Shown here in pieces: positions 1 to 12,079 of a stretch of 64,000 nucleotides of DNA. The notes below the pieces were generated by a model. The model had not been told where the DNA came from. It did not search any database and saw only the letters and a program-made list of their open reading frames with translations. The DNA lies in NCBI GenBank assembly GCA_022813625.1, contig JAKLMB010000020.1:558001-622000 (forward strand), written 5' to 3'. Origin of the DNA: Aaosphaeria pasadenensis (taxonomy: Eukaryota > Ascomycota > Dothideomycetes > Pleosporales). A program made the position numbers and the translations under genes. The stretch's first letter is position 1. Every line of letters starts with the position of its first letter.

Positions 1-1648
1 TGGCGTCGACGTCCACGCCTAGGTAGTTGCGGAGGAAGTCGCCGACTTCGGTGTTCTCATGGTTTCCTACGAGGGGAAGTGCTGCCTTGGGGTCGCTCGA
101 GTAGATGTTCACGTCCGCGCCGGAGTGGCCGTGGGTTGACCAGCCCGTTTGACTGCGACGGGAGATCATGTCGGCGTATTGGTACAGGGCTGTGTCCGGT
201 TCCGAGAGGAGCTTGTCGACTTCTTCCTGGGCGAAGTCTTTGATACCTAGGCCTTCTGAGATGGATTTACGGACGAATTCGGCCTTGTCGGAAGTCGATG
301 GATGACTGGTCTCTAGGTAGTCCTTGTATTCAAGATCGAGACGTTCGGCGGAGTGGGTGGCGTTGGCGAGTGCACCGGGGTACCAGAGATATTCGGGGTA
401 GGTTGCATGGAGCTCTGGAACCTTGTTAGCACTGATTCAATATGAAGTGATGGGTGGGGGTTACGTACGTCGCGCAGTTGCAAGACCACCGGTCTCATGA
501 TCGGATGTAGAAACCATGATACCCTCAGTAGGATCATTCTTCAAAAACTCGATTACGGTTGAGAAGGCCTTGTCATAGGCAAGGACCTCATGTACCTGGG
601 CTGCGGGATCGTTGTGATGACCAGCGTGATCGATGCGGCTTCCTTCAATCATGAGGAAGAAACCCTTTTCGCTATCCTTAGTTGCCTCACTGAGGGCGAC
701 GAGCGCAGCTTCGGCCATTTCGTCGAGAGATGGGTAGATATCGTTTTCGTTGCGGCGGTCGATCTCGTAGGGAATGTCGGTTGGCGAAAAGAGCCCTAGC
801 ATAGGGAATTCCAGTGCCTTTCCACCCTTCAAATCGTCAAATGCCTTGCGGTCGGAAATATAATTGAAACCGTTGCTCTTCGCCAATGAAATGACGTCTT
901 TATCATCCGCTCGGCATGAGCCCTCGGTCGTGTTGGCTAAGAAATGGCAGCGTCCTCCTCCTAACATCAAATCGACAACGCGACCCAACGGATAATCTCC
1001 AACCATTTGTTCCGCAATGCGGTCCTCCTCTGATCGCATGTTGACGTGTGCTGCAAAGCATGCGGGTGTCGCGTCTGTAATCCGAGTAGTAACGACCAAG
1101 CCAGTCATGTAGCCGGCCTTCTTCGCGGCTTCGAGCACTGTTCCACATGGTTCATGATCTGGCGTTACAGAAATAGCACCGTTGTAGCTCTTGGAAGCAC
1201 AGGAAAAGGCCGTCGCACCCGCAGCCGAGTCTGTGACCAGACTCGAGCTCGAGCGAGTACGCGATTGCCCTATCATGTGTTGATCGATAATCAACTGTCT
1301 GCTCCATGGCTCGCCATTTTGATACTGCATAAAGCTCCTCGTAAGGCTAAGACTTGTCGGACCCATGCCATCGCTAACCATGAATATAAGATTCCTCTTT
1401 CCGTTGGGATGAGGACTGGTGTGTTTAGGATCTTGCGACTTTTGATAGATAACGGCGAGGATGATAACAAGGGTGGTTGCTAGGACGGCCCAGACGAAGA
1501 GACCTAGCTCTCGCCAGAACTTCCATGTTCGAGGACCATCGCGCTGCGTAGGTTGGCCGGTCAGGAGGGCATCTTCTTCGGCGAGGTCGCGCCCGTTCGA
1601 AAGTTCGTCGGATGCTCGGTTGGCCAAAAGCGGTCGTTCGCCAGGCAT
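1..1648 (-). CDS. vacuolar alkaline phosphatase (PHO8-like), 3' end outside window
   Basis: Partial gene with two exons visible: 1648-469 and 414-1; the intron (468-415) starts GTACGT, has a GCTAAC branch point and ends CAG. About 531 residues are seen. Residues 49-68 form one membrane helix after a short cytosolic tail, the type II anchor layout of fungal vacuolar alkaline phosphatases. Active-site blocks of the family are present: VSDGMGP (metal Asp), TDSAAGATAFSC (nucleophile Ser), EGSRIDHAGHHND and STSDHETGG (metal ligands), and in exon 2 WSTHGHSGADVNIY. The family hydrolyses phosphomonoesters in the vacuole lumen. An in-frame ATG exists upstream at 1909, but the protein beginning MPGERPLL at 1648 has the expected short N-terminus. 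Confidence 0.93.
415..468 (-). other. intron of the alkaline phosphatase gene
   Basis: 54 nt, donor GTACGT, branch GCTAAC, acceptor CAG. Removing it joins GLATAR to QLHATYPEYLWYPG, restoring the conserved frame. Confidence 0.88.
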
Positions 1649-3115
1649 TCTGGAAGGGACGGTGAGAGCTGGACCGCTCTCCGAGTGTGGATGGGTATCA
1701 GTGAAGAGACTGAATAGGCAAGGAAACAAGAAAAAGAGTGGGAAAAGGGCGTAATATAAGAAAGGACAGGTTAGATGAGGATACGAGTAGATGAGATCCC
1801 TTGATATGAAAGGCTTGGCGTCGCGCCGCCACTTCGAGGGATGCACGTGGGGTCCGCTTTGGGATCGGGATGGAGATCCCTCTACGGTGACTGGTCTACC
1901 CCGTCTCACATGAGATCTGGCCGACCGCCTGACTCGTTGGCATTCCCTATAAGTAGTAATAGTAAGTAGTATGAAAGTAGAATATACAAAAAAAAGTACA
2001 GTATTGTAAACATTAATAGCACATTTAGAACTACTTAGGCCTATGTGTATCAGGGCAGTTTGGCTAGAGTTACTCGATTACTTCTATTTCTATGGTAATA
2101 GAAGATGATAGTGCTTTCAAGGCTAGGCACTTGTTCAGTATTGTTTATTGACAATACTCAAATTCCCAAAAGCAGCTACTGACCACGTAACAGCGGTGCT
2201 GTACAAATACTTGTCCGTTTATGGGAAGAGCTGACAGCACTGAATGCGGGCTGTTTCTGTTAACAATCACGACCTTGATTAAAACATACAGGACAGCGCA
2301 AAGCAGCCAGAACGCGATGCGGAGTCAAGCAATTTCAATTAGAACAGCTCATTCACAAAACATCTGCATGAAATCGGCTGGGCTTGAAGTATTCATATGA
2401 GCTTTGAGGTTACAATCCGACAAGGCCTTCGGCTGCTCTTTTCAGCGACCCGATATACGTGATGAAGTGGTTCGAGAATGAATTACAATCCGCTTAATAA
2501 TGAGAAGTAAACAGAAGAACGTTGTATCTGCTTCATTTACAATCATTGGTAATGTGGTACCAAGCAGCAGCCAATAAAATTGTCTCCAGCACACTGCAAG
2601 GTTATGCAACACCTGATGGGAATACCCTCGTGCCTTACCGCCCATTGCCCTGCTGACTTACATCCTCCCCAGTTTCGGCAGCCGGCTCTCCGTTGCTGTT
2701 AGATTATTTGCAGCCATTATGTGTGACACTGAAGCTTTGATTTATAATGTCAGAACTACTTGCGCAGCTTTGCATTGTATCGTTGTCGAGTATCTTAATC
2801 TAAGTATGAAGCCGGCATATCACGGTGATTGCCGGTGACCGTCCTCGGTGCTCCGTGATCCGAGACGCTCACAGAAGCCTTGAATAATGACATACGACAG
2901 ACACTGTCTTCGTATGCCAGAGCCCCAGGTCTTCTATTTCGATACAATATCATAAATAGCTAATATGGTCGTCACTCATTTGGAAAACGCGAGACTTTGT
3001 AGTTCCAAAACCGAGCCTGCACGAGGGACCTGTTCGGATCACAAAACAAACTCAAATCAGCATCTTTACAGGTCACAAAGCAAGTAAATATGGTACGTTT
3101 GAAACTAATACTCGC
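1649..3115. other. intergenic region between divergent genes
   Basis: 1.47 kb shared upstream DNA of the phosphatase (minus) and the FAD monooxygenase (plus). AT-rich in 1940-2800. No convincing coding sequence. A CGG-N4-CCG pair lies at 2846-2855, the kind of site read by Zn2Cys6 dimers. Confidence 0.6.
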
Positions 3116-5122
3116 ATGAGCACACACTTACGATTCTTCAACAAGTCTTCACACAAGTATCGCACACCGGTCGTGATTGTTGGTGCTGGACCAGCAGGCC
3201 TGATTGCAGCACTTCAGCTGTCTGTACAAGGCGTTGAGTGCATGCTGCTAGAACGAAACTTGGACACCACAAAGTGGCCCAAGATGGACGTCACCAATTG
3301 TCGGAGCATGGAAATACTGAGACGTTTGGGTGTTGACCAGGGGCTACGGGAAGTTGGTTAGTACTCAATAAGTATCACAGACCTCACCTGGACCCCTTTG
3401 TTAATCATGAATAGGTGTTGATCAGCACCATTCATTTGATGTCTTATTCAGCACTGGACTATCTCCTGGTGGGGAGCTAATCACGAAATGGGTACACTGA
3501 CCAACACTTAATCTTTAAAAAACGCGCTGAAACTGAACTTTTGACAGAATCTACCCTCACCTGATGAATGGCGCAAAACCATCAGGGAGAAGAACGATGG
3601 CTCGATGCCGAGTCAACCATATCAACGATGCTCGCAGGCTATATTCGAGGCTTGGTTGAAACCACATATCCAAAAGCAATCCAAAATTGATTCGCGCTTT
3701 GGTTGGGAGTTTATTGGGCTTGAGGAAAACGATTCGGGCGTCGTGTCTCAATTCAGGGATACCGCAGGTGAACACCATACTGTCACATCAGATTACCTCA
3801 TTGCATGCGATGGCGCAGGCAGTCGTGTGAGAAAATCGATTGGTGCACAGCTGATCGGCGGTCCAGTGTGAGCGTCATGAACTTGTAATAATGTACGTGC
3901 AAAAACTAATCTTGTATACAGGCCTGGGGTCAACCTTCTTGTGCACTTCAAATCTCCCGATCTTGCTAAATTACACGCTCAAGGACAGTTTTGGCACATC
4001 TTCTTTACATCAGCTGCTGTCATAATCGCCCAGGACGAAGTCGATACGTGGACGGTACATTTGATGTTTCCTCTAGGCACAGATGTCGATGACATTGACC
4101 CTTATGAGGCGGTATACAAAGCACTCGGGGGTCACTTTGCCCCCTACAAGATTGAGATAACAGAAATACTCGTAAAGAGTAAATGGCGCCCTAACATATA
4201 CCTTGCCGATAAATATGTTTCAGAGAAAGGACGCATCTTCCTTTCTGGTGATTCCGCACACCAGAACATTCCCACCGGCGGATATGGGATGAATACAGCT
4301 GTCGGCGACAGTTTTGATATCGGTTGGAAGCTTGGAGCTATGGTACTTGGGTACGGTGGTCCACATCTCCTATCATCATACGAACAAGAACGTCAACCAG
4401 TCGCGCGTCGCAACATCGAGATGTCTGGTGTTCATCAGAGTGTGCACAACAAGTATCTCGAATTAGTTGCGATTCGTAATCTACAGGACTCAGCAAAGTT
4501 CGAGGGTCAAGATTGGGAGGATCTGAAGCAGGATATTGCGAACCGTCTCCAAACTTTCGATGGAGAAAACAAAGATCATGGTATCGAGATGGGCTATCGC
4601 TACAATCAATCCAATATCGTGATACAGGAAGACGGCGCAGTGGAGCCTGTCTGGGACCCAAAGGCTTACATACCGTCGACCTGGCCCGGAGCACGCGCTC
4701 CACATGTCTACCTAGCTGATGGAAAGACAAGTATACACGAATATTTTGGCCAAGGCCCGCAATTTACTGTGGTCGACTTCACCGAGCATGGAGAAGCTGC
4801 GAACCTGTTCCGAGACCAGGCTGCCGCACTGAAAATCCCCTTAAAGGTAGTACATCTACCACACGAAGATCACGTCCACAAAATCTGGGAAAGAGATGTC
4901 GTATTGGTGAGACCCGACGATCACGTCACATGGCGAAGCCAGAAGGGATCGACTCTGGGAGAGGCCGAAGTCAAGGAGGTGTTGTTAGTTGCAGTTGGGC
5001 AAAAGAAATCACCATCTGTTAAGATTGAAGAACATGCAACGACTGATCAGCAGTTGTTCACTGGAACTGTTGGGAATGTTGAGCATGACAAAGTGGAAGC
5101 TTTGGCAGCATTTCAAAAATGA
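3116..5122 (+). CDS. FAD-dependent aromatic hydroxylase (phenol/PheA-TfdB type)
   Basis: Four exons: 3116-3356, 3415-3491, 3548-3867, 3922-5122; introns are 58, 56 and 54 nt, all GT-AG; 612 residues. The N-terminus has the dinucleotide-binding GAGPAG (about 23-28). The DG motif is CDGAGSRVRKSIG (near 190) and the flavin-binding GD motif is GDSAHQNIPTGGYGMN (near 322). The region after about 450 resembles the thioredoxin-like C-terminal domain of class A flavoprotein hydroxylases. These enzymes use NAD(P)H and O2 to hydroxylate a phenolic ring; the substrate here is unknown. An alternative start is the ATG at 3090: an intron from 3093 ending at AAG before TCTTCACAC would also join in frame, so the first few residues are uncertain. 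It ends tail to tail with the hydrolase gene, 89 bp away. Confidence 0.88.
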
Positions 5123-5211
5123 CGATAAGTAAGGCTACTTCATTCTATGATAGGCTTTCTCCTTCATCATCTGGCCCCGATACGCAATGAGTGTGCCGCA
5201 ATTCATCACTT

Positions 5212-5946
5212 TTAGATTTGACTTTGCTCGCATCCTACTAATCCTGTAATGATCTCCGCTACCTTGCTAGGCATGCTCAAAAAAGGGCTGTGACTTGAAT
5301 CCAGCTTCACGGTGTTGATTCCACTGTCCTTCGCAAACACGCGCACTTGCATCTCTTGGACCTCCAATGATAGCGCTTGGTCTTGTGTGCACATGATGTA
5401 GGTTGTGGGTACAGCTCGATAACCCTCAAATGGCGTCACCGTGGTTAGCGGTAGGTAAGCAAAAGGTTTGAGGCTCGCAATGGCGTTTTCCGCCTCTTTC
5501 TCAGGAACATCGTGGTAGAAGCGCTGCTGAGGATCCACCGGCAGTACAAGAGTCTTCTTTTCATTCAATTTGAACCACGGTGGGTCAGGCCCAAACGCCG
5601 TTGGTGCCGACCCTTTTGGAAGCAGCCAGGCCGCACAGAGGATCAGGTGTTGGGCATGTTCTTCAAATCCTTCTATAGCAGCTGATGCAGATAGTCCGCC
5701 GAAGGAGTGTGCGAAGAGCACAACTTTGTGGCCCTTGGAAATCGCTTCTCGCATGCGTGCCTGGATACGCTCGACATCGGGGAGGTAAGTGGTGGGGACA
5801 TCATTCTCTGGCGGGTCTAATAAAGCCGAATGAATCAAGTCGACTGTGTATCCTGCATTGGACAGAAGCTTTGTGGTTGGAGCAAAACACTCGGGTGGAT
5901 GCCATGCCCCAGGTATGAATATAATGACAGGCTTTGAATTTGACAT
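5212..5946 (-). CDS. alpha/beta hydrolase family protein
   Basis: Single exon, 244 residues. The protein opens with the beta strand VIIFIPGAWH (oxyanion region), then the nucleophile elbow AHSFGG with Ser81, acid candidate Asp189 in CTQDQALS, and catalytic His219 in DSSHSPF. This is the compact esterase/lipase-like form without a signal peptide, so probably cytosolic. The start MSNSKP at 5946 is preferred over an in-frame ATG at 5988 because it places the first strand at the usual distance from the N-terminus and leaves a TATAAA about 95 bp upstream. Its neighbours suggest it acts on the product of the hydroxylase under control of the adjacent activator; that is inference from position only. 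Confidence 0.85.
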   Translation of the reverse strand: MSNSKPVIIFIPGAWHPPECFAPTTKLLSNAGYTVDLIHSALLDPPENDVPTTYLPDVERIQARMREAISKGHKVVLFAHSFGGLSASAAIEGFEEHAQHLILCAAWLLPKGSAPTAFGPDPPWFKLNEKKTLVLPVDPQQRFYHDVPEKEAENAIASLKPFAYLPLTTVTPFEGYRAVPTTYIMCTQDQALSLEVQEMQVRVFAKDSGINTVKLDSSHSPFLSMPSKVAEIITGLVGCEQSQI

Positions 5947-6524
5947 AGCTGAGAGATGACTTGAAGCAAATGAAATACAAAAGCTCAACTATGAATCATT
6001 AAACCTTGGTGGCTGTTAAAGTACATGCTGCAATGAGCGGGTTTATATCCTCTTGTCTAGCACAGACGGATTCACGGTGAACATTTCGAATGCCGTGCTT
6101 GGCATGGTGCACTTTCCTGGGACCTTTTCTTTTCCGAAGCAACCACGTAGTAGCCAGCTGGAGCTTGTTAAATAAAACTCTGCGTTAGTCACACAATCAT
6201 GACACCCAGAAGAAGTTTTCGATTTGCCCGCGAAGTTTTCATTTACCCCATACTTATCTACATGGTTCCAGCCTACACTCCTTCTTATGCCATGTGACTA
6301 ATAGTTATACCTCAAAAATCTCAGGGCAAGTGTTCACCACTCCTCATCTCCTTTCTTTTACATGCAATCTCTGAACAGCCTTACCCATCCTGCTACCCTT
6401 TAGTGCCGCTAAGTTACAGATTGAATATATCTACTGCTCCTTTTATAGAATCCATAACGCCTACTTAATAGTACTAAGATACACTTGACATCCGCTCCTA
6501 TACCTTCTCCATCGTAGTAATGAA
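5947..6524. other. intergenic between hydrolase and Zn2Cys6 regulator
   Basis: 578 bp, promoter of the hydrolase and 3' region of the regulator, both on the minus strand. Apart from the TATAAA box no coding signal is seen. Confidence 0.6.
6042..6047 (-). promoter_or_regulatory. possible TATA box of the alpha/beta hydrolase gene
   Basis: TATAAA on the minus strand, about 95 bp upstream of the chosen start codon. Position fits a core promoter; no transcript evidence. Confidence 0.35.
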
Positions 6525-8818
6525 TCATGTACTAAAAGTCGAATCCGTTACTGGTAGACAGCTCGCTTCTATCAGTTGACTGCGAAAAGATGCATCAATA
6601 GGTGTTGAACATCCCATGAAGAACGGCGAATATTCGAGATCGTTCGTCATGTGACCATTATCGGGGATATGAATCGATAGTTCGGGATACATCGAGATCT
6701 GGGCGGGGCTCATCATCTGCATCTGCGTCTGCATCGTATCCCAGATATTGGGCAGTGGGAGGTGGGTAAGCTGACTATCGACCGCCTCGAAGCGATTCGT
6801 ATCGACCAGGACATTGGAGGCTTCTGTCTGCATTGTCTTAGAAGCAATTGAGTGGGGGCTGTCGACTGGCGATTGCCTTGAGGAAAATATAGAGAATTGC
6901 TTGATGGTGTGTCTGTCTTTCTCAGAGAGTGAAGTTCCTTGCTCAACGCCCTCTGCAAATTCTGTAGTACGATCAGCAAAACGTAATGATTCATCAAATG
7001 CAAAAGCATACTGAGTAGAATGGAGCCAAGCTCCCATTTTTGGGCATACAACGCAAGGATGAGTTTCACCAGGTCTGAACAAGACCGCACAACTGGACTA
7101 TTGTGACAGCTGTCCTGTTGGTTGAAGCAAGCACGTACAAGCATACAGGCAAAGAATGGGTGCGAGGTAGCGATCAATTCTGGCTCCCAAAGTCTGAGAA
7201 GATGAGATAGCTCAATCGCTCGTTCATACACTGGCTGTGGAGGTGTGCGAAGTCGAGAAAACTTAGGTCCGGCCTCGCTGGCAACCGGAGTGACGCTGTT
7301 CATCATGTATGAACATGTAAGTAGCATCAGATGTATGCCAATGATCCAATTGGCTGTTGAATTTGATAAGCATTGCAATGGCTGCTCGTGTTCTAGCCGC
7401 AACAGTTTCGGCAGGGACATCTTGAAAGAAAATAGCTCGTTCCTCAAAAGGAGTACCTCCTCGGATGACATCGGTTCTTTTTGTTGCAAATTATCAACAA
7501 GACGTGCCATAAAGCTATTGGAAGCAAGGAACCAAGCTCTTGCGTCTTGATTATTGCTGTTTCGCAAAGATTCCCATGATTGGCCGGCGTCTTCAACAAG
7601 TGGTGATGAAACTGCAGCAGCACTGGTGAACCAGACATCATCGGCAATTGGCAGATTGACGGCCATCTGTTTGCGATCTATTGAGTAAGGCTGCAGCGAT
7701 ATGCTGGACGCGAACATGTCAAGCTCGTATACTGACCACCAGACACGACGAAGTTCCTCTTTGTCGATGTGTTCGACCGAGTTGATGGGTTCCCAATCTG
7801 CCGAATCTAGGTTTGACAAGCCAAATTCATAGACCAAGCGTGAACATACACCAATAAGCATCCACCCTTGATGTGTTGGGCCAGATGTATATATGTGGAA
7901 AGCCAGCAAAACGCAGCCCTGAGCCCAGGTGAAAGAAGGCTCTGGCTCCTCTCGCAGACCTTGGTACAATTGCTTCGCATACTCTGCAAATTCATCTCCT
8001 CGCCTGCTCCCAACGATACTTTGTAGGTCTGGGTGGACGGAGTAACGTGCAGAAAGTGAGAACAAGCTGTATAGCAGAAAACGCTCATCAGTTTTGAGAG
8101 TACTCAATTCGAGCGATGACTGTGAGAACAGATTTTGATACCGCGTCTCAACCCGCGGTCGGTGGAATAGTGGGAGCCATGGCTGAATCTTGACAAAGAA
8201 GAGGCGAATCAGATCCAAAGCCAATGATGGCGAGACTGGAGGCTGTATCGATCGAGAATCCTTTGATGAAGGTTGATGGGCCGTTTGTGATATGACTCGA
8301 TTCGAAAGCGAGTGGATAGAAGCCGTATCAGAACAAGTTTCGTCCTCAAACGCAGGCTCACTAGATTGTTCAAGCTGAGATTGGTTCGTCACCTGCTCAA
8401 TTGAAGAGCTACAGCTGGACCTTCGATGATGCTGGCTCTGCTGGTCGTCTTGCAATGATGTTTCTTCCAAAGGATCACGCAACGGGGTCGGAGGGATTTC
8501 TTGTCTCAACAGATTATCAATAGCCTCGCTGACACATGGTTCCGAATCGATGAGCTCAAGCAAATTTGACAAAGTGTTGCTAGGTCTGTATGCCTGACTC
8601 TTCATCAGATGGGCATTCGTGCGTAGAGGCTTTTTCCGCGTGCTGGGGAATTGGCAAGAAGTGCCTGTCCGTAGGCAAAGACCACAGGACGGTCGTCGCA
8701 TATCGCATTTGGTTTTCTTACGATTACATGCTTCACACGCCCTGCCTGGAAGAAGACGAGACTGGGTCGTCGCCGCCTGGGCTACGATCTGGGGCTCGGT
8801 GAGTGTCGAGGAAGCCAT
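6525..8818 (-). CDS. Zn(II)2Cys6 fungal transcription factor
   Basis: Two exons, 8818-7012 and 6961-6525, with a 50 nt intron (7011-6962, GTATGC...CTACAG); 747 residues. Residues 28-55 form the binuclear zinc cluster CX2CX6CX6CX2CX6C (Cys 28, 31, 38, 45, 48, 55), followed by the basic linker STRKKPLR. A Fungal_trans-type middle homology region begins near 195 (RLFFVKIQPWLPLFHRPR) and runs to about 420. Without the intron the reading frame would end in an unrelated tail, so the splice is well supported. It is probably a nuclear, pathway-specific activator of the neighbouring hydroxylase and hydrolase, inferred from adjacency. A CGG-N5-CCG pair at 9026-9036 lies about 210 bp upstream of its own start. 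Confidence 0.92.
6962..7011 (-). other. intron of the Zn2Cys6 gene
   Basis: 50 nt, GTATGC to ACAG. It joins QKWELGSILL to KFAEGVEQG, switching to the frame that stays open to 6525. Confidence 0.8.
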
Positions 8819-10894
8819 GTGGACAAGTGATAAGCAATAAAGTTATTGATGTGAGAGTTCCACGAGGGGAGGAGGCAAGCCGAGCCTTTCTCCTAGCCCA
8901 CGCGGCGAAGACAGCCTGATTGTAGCATGAACATGTCCTCCAGTCAAGCACTTGATCGAGGGCTTATTTGAGCTGTAAACCATCCTAAGAAGCAGTCTGG
9001 CAGTACAGTCTCCCATGAGTTCATGCGGGGGATCCGCAACCTGGGGTAATAGCCGAAAGCCCCGCAGACCCACCTTCTGGACCAAGTCACCATACACGCA
9101 ATCTGATTTCGAGATAGCGATGTGCCTAGAGATCTAGAACCTACGTTCGCAACGGGTTTAGATTTTGAAGACTCTACACGAGAAATGGGCAGTATAGCTT
9201 GAGGAGCACGATTGAGGAGCTTCGATCAACATGTTGTAGGATTATTCCTTTGGAAGTTTGACCGGCAAGGCCGAAAACAAACAGATGTTAGCCCGAGGAT
9301 GTAGAAGAACACCCTAAAGCTCAAAGGGCTGAATAAACGTTCGTAACAGACTGCTGAGGCGTTGAGCTCACATGAAATAGTGGTTCTAATGCGCGCAATG
9401 TGATGGATTGAGGCTGAACCGGAGCTGTCTGTCACTTATTTCAGCTACCAGAAATTGATGGAAGAAAGGTATGATAAAAGTCTATGCCAGTTGAGGTAGA
9501 CAATCAGAAACACATCTGATGCTACTCGGCGCTCAAGACACGATTCTGAAGAAGCCAAAGTAGTAGATGTGAAATGACTGAACCCACAATAGGAATATAC
9601 AAGAATATCTCACGTAGCATAATGTTTGATACAGATGAACAAGACGACACTTGATCATGAGGAACCTAAGGTCAGAGTCGACCCAACAGAAGCCGAGAAT
9701 GAACGGATGTCATAGGACGTTGTCATTAATAGCATTCGAACCGGTTCCACGATTGAAATAATCCGACAACCTAACACTATCTGCATGGCTAACCAGGAAT
9801 CCGCCATCCAGTTTTCGTCTTGGTGACATATGTCTTCTTGAAAATGCTACGGAGTCCATGCAACAATTGTATAATCTCTCGATCCAGAAACCAATCGGAC
9901 TGGGGTCGCTTCCCATACCAGCCATTCATCAAGCAATTCAAACCACTGGGCAGGGTGCCTAATGAAAAATGGTTCCTATTTAGAACCGATACTGGTAATC
10001 GATTCGGCCCCAGGTTCTCAACCATGCCGACGTACCACACAGCGTTTCCTACCACGACATCGGATCAGGGACTTCGGTAACGGCACCCCACCTTGCAAAG
10101 TCTCAACAGCAACAAGAACCGTTGAGGGAAGAAGCAGAATTACGAAACATTGTACCAGAATGAGGCAAAAACCGTCTTGGAAGACCAATCTACAAAATCA
10201 AAGCTTATACCTTATACCTACTTGCTTACCGAACGCCTACACCTCTAGCTTGGGTACCCGCTTGCAGTTCAGACGAGATATCGTGCAGTTCATAAGTAGT
10301 AGGAATTCCAATGTACATGCTTATAATAATGTTGTGCAGGTAAAAAAGACTTTCCCACTATCAAGTTTGATCCGAAACCCTAAACATCGCATGGTCGTTC
10401 CCATCGCATTCGTTCCAAGCGGGTTTGGTGTTCTATTTTAGGCAACGAGATGACTACCATGGGCCCACTACCCTTTTTGGGCACCTAGAAAGGTATACAT
10501 GTACACGTACCAGGGCGGTGCAAAGTATCGATACGACCGCTTCACGGGGACCAAGGTCTTTTAAAACGTTCCCACTGACGTTTACGTGCATCTCTTTTGG
10601 CCTTTCGGCTCTTGTTCATTCCACTCGCTCCCCCTCCCTATAGGTCGCCTCGACCATACACTCGCTTGAATACTACACTCGCTTTCGGTTACTATCGCGA
10701 TTGCTCTCAAGTTTGTATCTATAAAGTTAATCCTGGTTTACTGAGGGCATACTTTAATAGAGTGAGTAATTCGCTACATCTAATTCCTGACTTTGTTAGG
10801 TTTCCCACGCCGACCACACTGCAGCCTTGGTTACTTCGGATCCCAAATCATCTTCACATAAAATCATCACATCCAAACCGGATTTTCACACAAA
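8819..10894. other. intergenic region, no supported gene
   Basis: 2.1 kb between the regulator (minus) and the gene at 10895 (plus). Overlapping short frames on both strands at 9789-10441 have no recognisable domains and no splice structure. I see no repeats of note. Confidence 0.5.
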
Positions 10895-12079
10895 ATGTCT
10901 TGTGCAGGGCTGCACACTGAATGTGCAATATGCTCTTTCAAGACCGAGGCCATCCGTCGTGGATCCTGGAAACCTAAACCTGTTAAGACAAGCGTCATAA
11001 TTCTTAATTTCAAGATGCCGATCGTATACCATTCCAAAACCTACCACGCTGTCAAAAGTGTTGTGGGTCGCATCTCCGAGGAAGTCGATCTTATGTCGGA
11101 TCTATCTAGATTCACCGTATGGTCGCCCTGTTCATTCAACCGACGAGCTGCCGTTATCCTCACATCCGAGGGACATCTCTGGGCGACTCCCCAATCGCCC
11201 ATCTTCGAACCTTTATACAAGTATCTGGTCCTCTCACCGGAAATACAGACCATCAGCCTGAACTACCGAGCTGTTAGCCCATTGGTCAGTCTCTCCACAG
11301 ACAGACAGCTATCCTTCGACTTGATCACTCTGCAGGGCCCGCCTTCAGCCGCAGCAAAGGTCGGGAGATGCTTTGGCTGGGGACCGAAGACTACATCATT
11401 GCGTTCCAAGATCAACAAGAGGGACAAGTTGCGATCTAGCATGTCTAGAGAATTGGTCCAAGATTTCAAAGCGTGGGGAGAATGCGTGGCAGGAGATCCT
11501 GTCCCGGCATCGTGCCTTGCCACTCCCAGGAGAGACTCATGCAGCTTCGAAAACCCGTCCAAAGAGGACCTAAGCCGTACCGATGGCTTGCACGTTGTCC
11601 GGAGCAATGAAAGAGAAGAATATGAAAAGATGAACGAAGAGAAGCTTTTCATGTTCTTTCGATGGAACAACAGAATGAAAGCGAATATGTTCAAGGATCA
11701 CCGAATGCACCGTCAAGCAACCAATGGTAGAATGAAAGAGTACAACCTCTGGAACCACTTCATCATAGAGCCTGTGGTCGACCTTGCACGTTCGGGTGCG
11801 AAAGTCCAGATGTTCGAACTGGAGCTCCGATGCGTTGAGCCTAAGAAGCGGTCGTTCAGTACTGCGGTCAAGGAATGGTACCACGGCGGGCCTTGCAACA
11901 CACTCGCACACTGGAACCACAGAGTTCATAATTTGGCTTCTGGTCTAAAGAATCGTACAAAGACCCTTGTGAAGCGGCGGGCTTCTTCAGGCAAGGCCTC
12001 AACTACAGGCACGATCACTCCAGTTGAAGCAAATCCACCCACGGCTCCACCAAAGGAAGCACGTCTCTCTAAGGAATGA
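10895..12079 (+). CDS. hypothetical protein, 394 aa
   Basis: Uninterrupted frame of 394 residues; the ATG has AAA directly before it, a good fungal context. I do not recognise the family. The first 40 residues include a cysteine group (CAGLHTECAIC); a second possible start is MPIVYHSKTY at 11015. The central part is mixed alpha/beta with aromatic clusters such as FFRWNNRMK and YNLWNHF. The C-terminal 60 residues are basic, then Ser/Thr/Pro-rich (KNRTKTLVKRRASSGK), probably disordered. No signal peptide or membrane segment. Its length makes chance unlikely, and the long opposite-strand frames are shadows. It stands alone, with more than 2 kb free on each side. Confidence 0.7.
   Translation: MSCAGLHTECAICSFKTEAIRRGSWKPKPVKTSVIILNFKMPIVYHSKTYHAVKSVVGRISEEVDLMSDLSRFTVWSPCSFNRRAAVILTSEGHLWATPQSPIFEPLYKYLVLSPEIQTISLNYRAVSPLVSLSTDRQLSFDLITLQGPPSAAAKVGRCFGWGPKTTSLRSKINKRDKLRSSMSRELVQDFKAWGECVAGDPVPASCLATPRRDSCSFENPSKEDLSRTDGLHVVRSNEREEYEKMNEEKLFMFFRWNNRMKANMFKDHRMHRQATNGRMKEYNLWNHFIIEPVVDLARSGAKVQMFELELRCVEPKKRSFSTAVKEWYHGGPCNTLAHWNHRVHNLASGLKNRTKTLVKRRASSGKASTTGTITPVEANPPTAPPKEARLSKE

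Noticed and set aside
9700..9760. Possible tRNA T-arm (GGTTCGAAT on the minus strand)
   Set aside because: The flanking bases do not form the T-stem, and no acceptor, D or anticodon arm is found. No tRNA was found elsewhere either.
9789..10441. Overlapping frames on both strands that looked like a transposon remnant
   Set aside because: No transposase or reverse transcriptase motif, no terminal repeats, no target-site duplication found.
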